Part shown: in pieces, positions 54,659 through 63,318 of the stretch
Position numbering within the stretch: position 1 is the first letter of the stretch
Layout of the letters: each line of letters starts with the position of its first letter
Assembly (NCBI RefSeq): GCF_009718825.1
Contig: NZ_WNHB01000007.1
Span: 62,001-126,000, forward strand
Origin: Terrilactibacillus tamarindi
GTDB taxonomy: Bacteria > Bacillota > Bacilli > Bacillales > Sporolactobacillaceae
Direction: 5' to 3'
DNA: 64,000 nt
Program-made: the position numbers and the translations under genes
Notes under the pieces: model-generated
Database searches by the model: none
The model's input: only the letters and a program-made list of their open reading frames with translations
What the model was told of the DNA's origin: nothing

Positions 54659-56329
54659 TTACTCTGGTTTATTGTTACTCGAAGAACTTGGAACATAACT
54701 TGAATGGAAATCTGTATACTGGACCTCGGTTATCATCCCTGCGTTCGCGTGATGCAGATCGTGGCAGTGAAACAGCCAGTTACCCGGATTATCGGCCAGG
54801 AAGGCAACCTCATAAGTTTCACCCGGTTTTACATTCAACGTATCTTTGTAAATGGGGGAACCGCTGACCGGTTTGCCATTTTTGCTCAAAACCTGGAAAA
54901 AGTGGCCATGGAGATGCATTGGATGGTTATTCATATGATCACGATTGACCAGCTTGACCTTCACGCGATCACCCGTTTTAACCTTAATCGGATCTGTATT
55001 TGGGAAGGTTTTCCCATTGATCGTATAGATCATCCCATTATTGTTCATACCTGCATTAAGGTTCATGGTATAGGTGACGTCGTATTTTTGATTCAGCGTA
55101 AACTCAGGTTTTGTTTTAGACCCGTAGTCAGCAAAGTTTATAGCCGGCAATTGTGTGCTTGCATTAGGTTGATCGGTTGTAGCCTTGCTACCTTCATAGT
55201 CAATTAAGGCCTTCATCCCGTTCGTACCCTTTGCTGTTCCATGATCTTCGATATACCATTTTCCCGGATTGTCCGCAGTAAAGGCTACATCATATCGTTC
55301 ACCTGGTGCGATGGAAATGACCTGGTTTTTAACGGCCAGCGGATTGTTTATAGGTTGACCATCAGTTGCAATTACTTTAATGTTGTGACCATGGATATGA
55401 ATGTTATGCGGGAGGTAGCCGGCATTAATGAAACGCAGCCGAACATTATCCCCTTTCTTGACCGTCAGAGGTTTAACCAGACTGCCGCTTTTTCCATTAA
55501 TCGTGTACAAGTCGTACATGCTCATATTATCGGCCATCATATTCCCGGGCATATTCATGCCGTTGCTGTTTCCGCTATCTGAACTGCTGTTGTCCATATT
55601 ATCCATATTCATTCCACTACTGCCACCACTATTTGAGCTGCCTTGATCTGAACCGCCCATATCCATGCCGGGCATGCTGCCCATTCCGGAATCTCCGTTG
55701 TTTTTATTGCTTTGACCCGCAGGTGTCATCGCTTTAATCTGACTGTTGATCTGATTTTTATCGGTCATCCATTCGTCCAGCATTAGGGTGTAATCCTTAT
55801 CATATTTTTCTTTAGGATCTTCAACAATGAAGGCTCCATATAACCCTCGGTCCACCTGATTCACTGAATCCTGGTGAGAGTGATACCAATAAGTGCCTGC
55901 TTTGTCAGCAACGAACTCATAAGTGAAGCTCTTTCCTGGGGCTACCGCGTTTTGTGTGACACCTGGGATACCATCCATTTTATTAGGAACTGGATAACCG
56001 TGCCAGTGAATCGAAACGGGTGCAGAAAGCTCATTCTTTAAGGTGACACGCACTTTCTGGCCTTTTTGTACATGAATTTCCGGTCCGGGTGCTGATCCGT
56101 TAAACGTCCAAACTGGGACAGTAACGCCGTTGCTCAATTTTTGTGTCCCTTTTTCGGCAACAAGCGTAATATTTGGCCCTCTCAATATTTTGGGTGATTC
56201 TGAAGCAGCTGATTCGCTGCTCGCAGCCTGCTTGTTGGCTGTTTTGTTGCTATTTTCTGTAGTCGCAGAGCACGCAGTAATGATGAGTAGTGTGAAAATT
56301 GCCAGTGCGACGAAAAGAAACTTTTTCAT
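54659..56329 (-). CDS. Multicopper oxidase lipoprotein with Met-rich insert
   Basis: 556 residues from ATG 56329 (AAGGAGA upstream; the longer frame to 56407 has no ribosome site). Lipobox IITAC. Cupredoxin domains carry all copper ligand blocks: VSIHWHGYPVP, TYWYHSHQDS, HPMHLHGHFFQVL and WLFHCHDLHHANAGM. Residues ~230-285 are a Met/Gly/Ser-rich insert (GMGSMPGMDMGG; GMNMDNMDNSSS; MNMPGNMMADNMSM) as in cuprous oxidases of the CueO type. It probably oxidises Cu(I) outside the membrane, complementing CopA export. Confidence 0.94.
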   Translation of the reverse strand: MKKFLFVALAIFTLLIITACSATTENSNKTANKQAASSESAASESPKILRGPNITLVAEKGTQKLSNGVTVPVWTFNGSAPGPEIHVQKGQKVRVTLKNELSAPVSIHWHGYPVPNKMDGIPGVTQNAVAPGKSFTYEFVADKAGTYWYHSHQDSVNQVDRGLYGAFIVEDPKEKYDKDYTLMLDEWMTDKNQINSQIKAMTPAGQSNKNNGDSGMGSMPGMDMGGSDQGSSNSGGSSGMNMDNMDNSSSDSGNSNGMNMPGNMMADNMSMYDLYTINGKSGSLVKPLTVKKGDNVRLRFINAGYLPHNIHIHGHNIKVIATDGQPINNPLAVKNQVISIAPGERYDVAFTADNPGKWYIEDHGTAKGTNGMKALIDYEGSKATTDQPNASTQLPAINFADYGSKTKPEFTLNQKYDVTYTMNLNAGMNNNGMIYTINGKTFPNTDPIKVKTGDRVKVKLVNRDHMNNHPMHLHGHFFQVLSKNGKPVSGSPIYKDTLNVKPGETYEVAFLADNPGNWLFHCHDLHHANAGMITEVQYTDFHSSYVPSSSSNNKPE

Positions 56330-56725
56330 GGGTACACTCTCCTTATCTCGTTTCCACAAGTGTATCGAACAAATGTGGAGAAACTGTGAAGATTTATAAA
56401 TACTCAATAAAAATAAAGTTTAAATCAATGTATCTAGAGATCGTAATGATCAAGAAATCTATAGCTATTAAATGTTAAATATAAAAGGCAGAGATCGTAT
56501 CATTCCTTAGAACTGAGGGAATAAGGAAACCTGATGTTTCTCTGATTTTCCATTTCTATTCGTGCTTGTTCGCAAATGATTTCAAAAAAGATATGATATT
56601 TTTCATATCCTAACAAAAACTACACATCTGTTTATTAGAATAAATGAGACCAAGGGATAAGCAGTGCCTTCATTTAATTACGAAAAGCCCCACGACTAGG
56701 TATAACAGATCGCACAATTTATCAT
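56330..56725. other. Divergent intergenic region of the copper genes
   Basis: Between the oxidase and copA. An inverted repeat GATATGA-TATTTT-TCATATC (56590-56609) is the only marked structure apart from the copA promoter. No gene is seen. Confidence 0.4.
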
Positions 56726-56754
56726 TTGACACGTATACCCCCCATGGGTATAAT
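56726..56754 (+). promoter_or_regulatory. copA promoter with CsoR-type copper operator in the spacer
   Basis: TTGACA (56726-56731), 17 bases, TATAAT (56749-56754): both hexamers are consensus. The palindrome TATACCC-CCCAT-GGGTATA (56734-56752) fills the spacer and overlaps the -10, matching the TACCC...GGGTA pattern of CsoR operators. Copper would release CsoR and open the promoter. No csoR gene is in the window. Confidence 0.8.
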
Positions 56755-56874
56755 AAAGCTGAAAGAAGATGGCAGGAGCTGCTAACCTGAATCTTTAGTT
56801 GGAATAAATACAAATCATTTATTCTGGGGGTTCACATTGACTTCTGGATGAACGGATATAAGGGGATGAAATGG

Positions 56875-59274
56875 ATGAGTTCAAAGGCAATGCAGATTGG
56901 GATTACAGGGATGACCTGTGCTTCCTGCTCGACAAGGATTGATAAATCGCTCAATAAGATGGATGGCGTCGAAGCGAATGTCAACCTCGCATTGGAAAAA
57001 GCGAAGGTGACCATCCATGAGGAAAAAGCAAAACCCACGGACATTGTACAAAAGATTGAAAAGCTGGGTTACGGCGTGCGAACGCAAAGGTTGGATACGG
57101 ATATTCTTGGTATGACCTGTGCCTCTTGTGCCGCGCGTATTGAAAAGGGATTGAGCCGTATGGCAGGTGTAGTATCAGCCCAGGTTAATCTAGCGACTGA
57201 GTCTGGAACTGTGATCTTTCAGCCCGGGATCACCGAACCTACTGCGATTTATGATCAAGTCAAGAAACTCGGTTACAAGGCTGTCCCGAAACAAGAACAG
57301 GCGACGGACGAAAAAGAGAAGGAACTTAAAAGAAAGCTGCAGAAACTGGTCTTGTCCGCTGTTCTTTCGCTGCCGTTGCTTTACACCATGATTGCACACT
57401 TGCCCTTTAACACAGGCCTACCGATCCCTCAGTTGCTGATGAATCCATGGTTCCAGCTCATCTTGGCTGGTATTGTGCAGTTCTACATTGGCGGCCAGTT
57501 TTATATCAGTGGTACAAAGGCTCTATTAAATAAGAGTGCCAATATGGATGTTCTGGTTGCACTGGGTACGAGTGCTGCTTACTTTTATAGCGCGTTCGAG
57601 ACACTCCGTTATCAGTTTGGCGGACTCACCAGTCCTGAGCTGTATTTTGAAACGAGTGCGATTTTAATTACGCTTGTCCTGTTGGGTAAATATTTTGAAT
57701 CACGTGCAAAAAGGCGGACGACTGCGGCGATTACTGAACTGATGGGACTGCAGGCCAAAGAGGCGACAATCATTGAGGACGGGAAGGAACGAAAAGTACC
57801 GATCGATCAGGTTGCTGTCGGTGATTTGTTACGTGTCAAACCTGGAGAAAAAATACCTGTAGATGGTATCGTTGTCAACGGCCGTTCTTCTGTTGACGAA
57901 TCAATGATTACTGGTGAATCCATCCCTGTCGAAAAAGGAAAAGATGACAAAGTAATCGGCGCAACGGTGAATGCAAATGGAACGCTGACCATGAAGGCTG
58001 AAAAAGTAGGGAAAGATACGGCACTTGCCGGGATTGTCAAGATTGTTGAGGAAGCCCAGGGATCAAAAGCACCGATCCAGCGGCTCGCTGACAGTATCTC
58101 GGGTATCTTTGTCCCGATTGTGATCGGTATTTCGGTGCTGGCATTTCTTGTCTGGATTCTGTTTGTCACTCCCGGTCAGTTTGCCCCAGCACTGATTGCG
58201 GCTATTAGTGTCCTTGTGATTGCCTGCCCTTGCGCTTTAGGCTTGGCAACGCCGACATCCATCATGGTTGGAACCGGCAAGGGGGCTGAGAACGGCATTC
58301 TTTTTAAAGGAGGTGAATATCTCGAAACAACCCAAAGTCTGCAGGCTATTCTGTTCGATAAGACGGGGACAATTACTAATGGTAAACCTGAAGTTACTGA
58401 CATTATTGCACTGAATGGCGCAGCAAAAGAAGAACTCTTAACGCTTGCTGCTTCAGCAGAATCAGCCAGTGAACATCCGCTGGCGCAGGCGATTGTTACC
58501 TATGGAAAGCAAAGCAGCCCGGATCTCCCATCACCGGATCAGTTCAAAGCTCTTGCCGGTTATGGTATTAAAGCAACTGTTTCCGGGAAGGAAATAGCAA
58601 TCGGCACACGGCGGCTGATGAAAGAGGGAGACATTTCTTATTCTGAGACTGAGGAACGGATGAAGAAGCTTGAATCTGAAGGGAAAACGGCAATGTTTGT
58701 TGCCTACGATGGCAAACTTCAGGGGATCATTGCCGTTGCAGACACGATCAAGAAATCTTCGAAGCAAGCCATTGAAGAATTAAAGACACGTGGTCTTTCG
58801 GTGTATATGATTACGGGCGATAATGAGCGGACGGCTCAGGCGATTGCCAGACAGGCAGGCATTGACCATGTGTTTTCCGAGGTCCTTCCCGAGGAAAAAG
58901 CAGCTAAAGTGAAAATTCTTCAAGAAAAGGGACTGAAGGTAGCCATGGTTGGTGATGGAATAAATGACGCTCCGGCATTGGCTACAGCAGATATCGGCAT
59001 GGCAATTGGCACTGGAACAGACGTGGCAATTGAGGCAGCTGATATCACATTGGTCGGTGGCGATCTGCTTCATATTCCAAAAGCGATTGATTTGAGTCGG
59101 AAAACGATGCGGAACATTCGTCAGAACTTGTTCTGGGCACTGTTCTATAATACGGTTGGCATTCCAGTGGCCGCACTCGGCCTGCTTGCGCCTTGGGTAG
59201 CCGGCGCTGCCATGGCCTTTAGTTCCGTATCCGTCGTGACGAACAGTTTACGTCTGAAACGGGTCAAAGTCTGA
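56875..59274 (+). CDS. copA: Copper-exporting P1B-type ATPase CopA
   Basis: 799 residues from ATG 56875 (AAGGGG upstream; in-frame ATGs at 56848 and 56866 are alternatives). Two N-terminal heavy-metal domains with GMTCASC (C15/C18 and C82/C85). Eight membrane segments; the transport site CPC (451-453) in [15 protein letters not shown]. Phosphorylated D495 in DKTGT, the SEHPLAQ motif and [10 protein letters not shown]. Complete CopA, exporting Cu(I). Followed by two CopZ-type chaperone genes, 67 and 64 bases apart, likely one operon under the CsoR-type promoter. Confidence 0.96.
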   Translation: MSSKAMQIGITGMTCASCSTRIDKSLNKMDGVEANVNLALEKAKVTIHEEKAKPTDIVQKIEKLGYGVRTQRLDTDILGMTCASCAARIEKGLSRMAGVVSAQVNLATESGTVIFQPGITEPTAIYDQVKKLGYKAVPKQEQATDEKEKELKRKLQKLVLSAVLSLPLLYTMIAHLPFNTGLPIPQLLMNPWFQLILAGIVQFYIGGQFYISGTKALLNKSANMDVLVALGTSAAYFYSAFETLRYQFGGLTSPELYFETSAILITLVLLGKYFESRAKRRTTAAITELMGLQAKEATIIEDGKERKVPIDQVAVGDLLRVKPGEKIPVDGIVVNGRSSVDESMITGESIPVEKGKDDKVIGATVNANGTLTMKAEKVGKDTALAGIVKIVEEAQGSKAPIQRLADSISGIFVPIVIGISVLAFLVWILFVTPGQFAPALIAAISVLVIACPCALGLATPTSIMVGTGKGAENGILFKGGEYLETTQSLQAILFDKTGTITNGKPEVTDIIALNGAAKEELLTLAASAESASEHPLAQAIVTYGKQSSPDLPSPDQFKALAGYGIKATVSGKEIAIGTRRLMKEGDISYSETEERMKKLESEGKTAMFVAYDGKLQGIIAVADTIKKSSKQAIEELKTRGLSVYMITGDNERTAQAIARQAGIDHVFSEVLPEEKAAKVKILQEKGLKVAMVGDGINDAPALATADIGMAIGTGTDVAIEAADITLVGGDLLHIPKAIDLSRKTMRNIRQNLFWALFYNTVGIPVAALGLLAPWVAGAAMAFSSVSVVTNSLRLKRVKV

Positions 59275-59341
59275 AATTGAAAGGTTTTTTGACTGAGAAG
59301 CTGTAGAGCATCAAAAAAGATGAAAAGGAGATTGACGACTT

Positions 59342-59557
59342 ATGGCAAAAACAAAGCTTGATGTTAAGGGTATGATGGGAGACCACTGCAAGAATCTGGT
59401 GACTCAAACACTGAAGGGTCTTGATGGGGTATCTGCTGTCTCTGTTGATCTTAAAACTGGTGAAGCTGCTGTCGACTATGATGAAACGAAAGTACAATAC
59501 GACAAAATGAAAGAAGCTGTCGAAGAACAAGGATACGATGTTGTTGGACAGCACTGA
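59342..59557 (+). CDS. CopZ-like heavy-metal-domain protein lacking the CxxC motif
   Basis: 71 residues with AAAAGGAG ribosome site. Clearly a duplicate of the next gene: KLDVKGM..., TQTLKGLDGVSAVSVDLKTG, VEEQGYDVVGQH. In place of GMHCGHC it reads GMMGDHC, so the first metal-binding cysteine (position 13) is a glycine and His12 a methionine. One cysteine (16) remains. It may bind copper through Met/Cys, act as a sensor or inhibitor, or be a decaying duplicate; ribosome site and frame are intact, favouring expression. Confidence 0.88.
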   Translation: MAKTKLDVKGMMGDHCKNLVTQTLKGLDGVSAVSVDLKTGEAAVDYDETKVQYDKMKEAVEEQGYDVVGQH

Positions 59558-59621
59558 CGTTTAAATCTGTCCATTCATCTTTAAATAAAAAATTTTCAGT
59601 ATAAAAAAGGAGATTGAAACG

Positions 59622-59837
59622 ATGGCAAAGACCACACTTGATGTAAAAGGTATGCATTGCGGACATTGTAAAGCCTCGGTTACAAATGCTTTAAAGGGAT
59701 TAGATGGTGTATCTGACGTTTCTGTGGATCTTGAAAAAGGTAAAGCGTCAGTTGAATATGATGATGCAAGGATTCAGTTCAGTAAGATGAAGGAAGCAGT
59801 TGAAGAACAAGGATACGATGTTGTCGGACAGAATTAA
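59622..59837 (+). CDS. copZ: Copper chaperone CopZ
   Basis: 71 residues, ribosome site AAAAAGGAG. Canonical heavy-metal-associated domain with C13 and C16 in GMHCGHCKASVTNAL and the closing tyrosine motif EEQGYDVVGQ. It hands Cu(I) to CopA and, in Bacilli, to CsoR. Last gene of the copA cluster, ending at a strong terminator. Confidence 0.95.
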   Translation: MAKTTLDVKGMHCGHCKASVTNALKGLDGVSDVSVDLEKGKASVEYDDARIQFSKMKEAVEEQGYDVVGQN

Positions 59838-59845
59838 TTGTTAAG

Positions 59846-59883
59846 AAGTGCCTCGCCCGAAATGGGTTAGAGGCACTTTTTTA
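59846..59883 (+). terminator. Terminator of the copA-copZ cluster
   Basis: AAGTGCCTC / GAGGCACTT (59846-59854, 59870-59878) followed by TTTTTAAT. Confidence 0.88.
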
Positions 59884-60150
59884 ATATCATAAAAGAAACA
59901 AGACAATGAATTAAAGTAAAAAAACGGGTAGCTTTGATGTTTCAAAATCATGTTCAATTCTCTTTTTAGAGAAATATCACTTTTACATGGATTCTACACA
60001 TTTAACGTGTAATCTTATTGCAGTAGAGAAGGGGGGAGTTGATACAAAACAACAAATGACGAATGTACTCGTAAATAAGGTAAAAAAGTGTTGGTCGCCC
60101 TTTAAGGGGGTCCGATATCGGTATGAAAAACAATCAGGAGGTTTTATTGA
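59884..60150. other. Non-coding leader before the pspA-like gene
   Basis: No gene with a ribosome site. Just upstream of the pspA ribosome site lie CCC-TTTAA-GGG (60098-60108) and the perfect palindrome CCGATATCGG (60112-60121), which could be a regulator site. A 72-codon frame from 59987 has no ribosome site and runs into pspA. Confidence 0.4.
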
Positions 60151-60816
60151 ATGTCACTATTTAAAAGACTGCGTGACCTTACCGTTTCAAATATTTATGC
60201 TGTGATTGAAAAAGCGGAAGATCCGATTAAGATGACCGACCAGTACCTGCGTGATATGCAGGAGGACTTACAAGAAGCTGAACGGGGAGTCGCTGCACAA
60301 ATTGCTCTTGAAAAAAAATTCAAGGCTCTTTACGAGGAACAAAAAGCTCTTGTGGCCAAGCGTGAAGAACAGTCACATCTGGCGGTTGAAACCGGTGATA
60401 TGGATCTGGCACGAAGAGTCATCGAGGATAAACAAAACGCTGAACAAAAAGTGACTGAATACAAGAAACGTTATGAACAAAATCAGGTCGCGGCAGAAAA
60501 TCTTCGTCAAAAACTAGACGAGATGCGAAAACAAGTTGCAGAACTGAAAGATAAGCGGGAAACGTTGGTCGCACGGGTTAACGCCGCCGAGGCGCAGAAA
60601 AAGATTAATGACACCATGTCTGGCTTTGATTCCAATACAGCGATGGCCGGACTGAAACGTATGGAAGAAAAAACACTGCAGCTAGAAGCTGAGGCGGAAG
60701 CAAGCGGGGAAGTCTATAAAAAAGAAAAATCCATCGATGAAGAGTTTGAAAATTTGGGGAAGGACAAGAAGGTCGAAGATGAACTGGCACAGCTCATCGA
60801 ACAGCATAAAAAATAA
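60151..60816 (+). CDS. pspA: PspA/IM30 family membrane-stress protein
   Basis: 221 residues behind CAGGAGG. An amphipathic N-terminal helix (MSLFKRLRDLTVSNIYAVIE) and a long coiled coil (~25-145) are the PspA fold, which coats and stabilises damaged membrane as oligomers or rods. The end ELAQLIEQHKK is typical. Downstream DUF4178 and DUF4247 genes accompany pspA in other Bacilli, so this is an envelope-stress cluster. It lies inside or next to the conjugative element's cargo. Confidence 0.94.
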   Translation: MSLFKRLRDLTVSNIYAVIEKAEDPIKMTDQYLRDMQEDLQEAERGVAAQIALEKKFKALYEEQKALVAKREEQSHLAVETGDMDLARRVIEDKQNAEQKVTEYKKRYEQNQVAAENLRQKLDEMRKQVAELKDKRETLVARVNAAEAQKKINDTMSGFDSNTAMAGLKRMEEKTLQLEAEAEASGEVYKKEKSIDEEFENLGKDKKVEDELAQLIEQHKK

Positions 60817-60911
60817 AGGGGAACAATAGGCAAAACAATGAGCCGGCACGCCGAGTGGATTTCAAAAGACGGCTGTCGGTTTTATTTTTGCAAGTTGAAA
60901 GGAGATAAAAA

Positions 60912-61415
60912 ATGTCCCTATTTCATCGAATCATCAATTTAGTAAAGAAGCCAGAACCACCGATTGAAGAAAAAACTCCTTACACTTTATCTATTGGTGA
61001 TATTGTTGATCTTTCACTTAATAGTTATACCGTTGCGGGTCGAGTGTTATTCCCGCAACGCCAGGAAGCTTTTTTTACGATAAAGGATGGGAGTACGATC
61101 AAATATTTACGGGTTGCTAAGAGGGAAAAACTGGAGCTGTCTCTTTATGAAGCGATTGATGGACGTCTGGAAGATATTAATGAGATTCCAACGACCATTG
61201 AAATGGAAGGGACATTGTATCATATGGAAGATCAAGCGGTAGGCGCAGCCCATTCTTCAGGTGATACGCCTTTTGCATCCTCTAGTGAACGTTATCTTTG
61301 GGACTTTCAATCAGATAACTGGAAACTACTGCGAATCGAATGGCAGGCTGGCCAGATGATGTTGTATGAGGGAGAGGATGTCCTACCAATGGACGTCAGG
61401 ATCATTCAGTCATGA
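60912..61415 (+). CDS. DUF4178 domain protein
   Basis: 167 residues, ribosome site AAAGGAG. The pattern YTLSIGDIVDLSLNSYTVAG, RYLWDFQSDNWKLLRIEWQA and a compact beta-rich composition fit DUF4178, commonly encoded after pspA. No membrane segment. Function unknown; probably a partner in the PspA response. Separated from pspA by 95 bases with a weak inverted repeat. Confidence 0.82.
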   Translation: MSLFHRIINLVKKPEPPIEEKTPYTLSIGDIVDLSLNSYTVAGRVLFPQRQEAFFTIKDGSTIKYLRVAKREKLELSLYEAIDGRLEDINEIPTTIEMEGTLYHMEDQAVGAAHSSGDTPFASSSERYLWDFQSDNWKLLRIEWQAGQMMLYEGEDVLPMDVRIIQS

Positions 61416-61434
61416 AAAAAAGGAAGCGTTAAAT

Positions 61435-62250
61435 ATGATTAAGCGATTGTCAAACAGCATAAAAATTGTATTGGCTATTGTACTCGGGGCTTCCCTTTTA
61501 ACCGGATGCTCCGCATCCGGCTCCGGACAGCCAGCCGTTACCGGTGGCTATCCGCTGACCTCCGTATCCAAAAACGGAAATCAGGAGTCTTATATTTATC
61601 AGGCTGACAAACAGTCGGTTCCAGAAGTAGCCAAGAAACTAAGCGACCAAAAGAAGCCGGATCAGATCTCAAGAAACGACAACCAGCAAATGTTCCTTGT
61701 CTATTCTGATGAATTATATGATCTTCAAAGAGACAAAAAGAACCCCGATAATACCCTGATTGAAGTAAGTAATAAAGAATTTGTTCGCAACAATTACAGT
61801 TCGTCGTTTTTGAAGGGCTATCTGTCTGCCGTTCTCTTGGATCGATTGTATCAATTGGGAAAAGGCGCTCTAGGTAATTATCGTGGCTATACGGATGGTA
61901 ATACAATTCGGCCAACGGTAAAGTATCAGCCCCCTACCGCCAGCGAAAAGAAAACGATCCCTCCAATAACGAAGCAGACAACCGGTTCGATTATTAAGCG
62001 TAGCAGCTCCGGGAATAACTCGAACTCGTTTTCAAGTACATTCTCAAGAATAAGGAATAGCGTTACAAAAGATGTAGGACAGGCGATTAATTCGGTTGAG
62101 AGAAATACGGGGAAAATCTTGAAATCGGATACGGGTCAAGGAACGAGTAAAGTTTTTCCAAAAAATTCAAGAATTTCAATCCCAAAAAATAATTCTCCAC
62201 CAAAAGTCAAATTCAAAAGTTTTGGAAGGATCATGAGAAGAAGCAGATAA
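61435..62250 (+). CDS. DUF4247 domain lipoprotein
   Basis: 271 residues from ATG 61435 (AAAGGAAG upstream; the open frame reaches back to 61366 in the preceding gene without ribosome site). Signal peptide with lipobox LLTGC. The central part (RNNYSSSFLKGYLSAVLLDR, LYQLGKGAL) fits DUF4247. The C-terminal ~100 residues are Ser/Asn/Thr/Lys-rich and likely disordered, ending in RIMRRSR. Third gene of the pspA cluster. Confidence 0.82.
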   Translation: MIKRLSNSIKIVLAIVLGASLLTGCSASGSGQPAVTGGYPLTSVSKNGNQESYIYQADKQSVPEVAKKLSDQKKPDQISRNDNQQMFLVYSDELYDLQRDKKNPDNTLIEVSNKEFVRNNYSSSFLKGYLSAVLLDRLYQLGKGALGNYRGYTDGNTIRPTVKYQPPTASEKKTIPPITKQTTGSIIKRSSSGNNSNSFSSTFSRIRNSVTKDVGQAINSVERNTGKILKSDTGQGTSKVFPKNSRISIPKNNSPPKVKFKSFGRIMRRSR

Positions 62251-62324
62251 ATTCGATTGTCAATAAATTGATTACAAAACTACGGTTCGCTTTCAATTTA
62301 ATGGTCGTCTATGAAATTCTGTTC

Positions 62325-62361
62325 AGGACTAAGCCGTAAAAGAGAGGCTTAGTCCTTTTCC
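62325..62361 (+). terminator. Terminator of the pspA cluster
   Basis: AGGACTAAGCC / GGCTTAGTCCT (62325-62335, 62346-62356) perfect 11-bp stem followed by TTTC. Confidence 0.88.
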
Positions 62362-62404
62362 TGACAGAAATACGAATCCACTATTTTTACACTTCTTTAG
62401 GCTT

Positions 62405-63100
62405 ATGTGGTTCAGATCAAAATATTTCATATGGGTGTGTGTGCGGATGCATTTCAAAAAATCCAGTGTATTTCAGTCCCTGCTTGCCATCAATCTTGCG
62501 TTGTTTATTATTTTCCTGTCAATAGAGCTTGCTCTGCTCTTTAAACCTCTGTACTATTTCGATATTTGGTATCTTGGTATTGACAAGATCGCGGGTATCA
62601 ACACAGCTAGAATTGTGGAAAACTATAATTACATGATTCAATATCTTTTCGATCCAAGGCCTCAATCCTTTAAGCTTCCATCCCTGCCTTACTCAGTTCG
62701 CGGACAAATTCATTTTGGGGATGTCAAAAGGATCTTCACTTCAATTGAGCTGCTCTTTATCATCACAGGTTTAGTTAGTGTGGCTGGCCTGTATTGCGGT
62801 ATTAAGCATGGAATGATCAGTGTTCTGAAAAAAGCGTCTTTCATTCTTCTGTTCTTCATTATCGTTACTTTAACTGCTTTCACTTTAAACTTTGATGCAT
62901 CCTTCACTTTGTTTCACAAGGCTTTTTTTAGAAATAATTACTGGCTGTTCGATCCGGTTACAGATCCTGTGATCACGATCCTCCCGGAAGCCTTTTTTCT
63001 ACATGCCGCTTTATTTATTTTGATGTGGATTGTTATAGGCATGATTTTATTAAGTGTATGTCATAGGAAGTTATTAAAAAAGTGGAAAAATAAGAGTTGA
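62405..63100 (+). CDS. DUF1461 (TIGR01906-type) integral membrane protein
   Basis: 231 residues from ATG 62405, or 217 from ATG 62447 (MHFKKSSVFQS); neither has a strong ribosome site. Four or five membrane segments with a large extracellular stretch after the first. The family pattern AFFRNNYWLFDPVTDPVITI and LPEAFFLHAALFILMWIVIG near the C-terminus is diagnostic. Function unknown; not previously tied to copper or conjugation. It stands alone between the pspA terminator and the IS256-type unit. Confidence 0.82.
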   Translation: MWFRSKYFIWVCVRMHFKKSSVFQSLLAINLALFIIFLSIELALLFKPLYYFDIWYLGIDKIAGINTARIVENYNYMIQYLFDPRPQSFKLPSLPYSVRGQIHFGDVKRIFTSIELLFIITGLVSVAGLYCGIKHGMISVLKKASFILLFFIIVTLTAFTLNFDASFTLFHKAFFRNNYWLFDPVTDPVITILPEAFFLHAALFILMWIVIGMILLSVCHRKLLKKWKNKS

Positions 63101-63159
63101 GGCCGTATAATTGTGTAAAAAGGGGGATCTAAATGAGAGAAAAATGACGAGTGGGTGTT

Positions 63160-63201
63160 CTGTTTTCCCGGAGGGGGGCCGGCCCCCCTCCGGGAAAACA
63201 G
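63160..63201. repeat. Perfect 42-bp GC-rich palindrome
   Basis: Arms of 21 bases meet without loop: CTGTTTTCCCGGAGGGGGG then CC, followed by the exact reverse complement ending GGGAAAACAG. An outer layer, AAATGAGAGAA (63131) with TTCTCTCTCTCATTT (about 63219-63233), extends the fold. It lies about 120 bases before the transposase start, where a transcription barrier would protect the transposase from read-through. Confidence 0.9.
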
Positions 63202-63318
63202 CGAGATCCTTCTTCCTCGCTTCTCTCTCTCATTTTTTTCATAGAAAATGAGCCGGAGCCCATCATCTCAGTTAGAATAGAGTTGTCGAAAACCAAATTC
63301 TAAAGGAGAGACTCAGGG

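Noticed and set aside
59987-60205. 72-codon frame before pspA
   Set aside because: No ribosome site, and it overlaps the well-supported pspA start in another frame.
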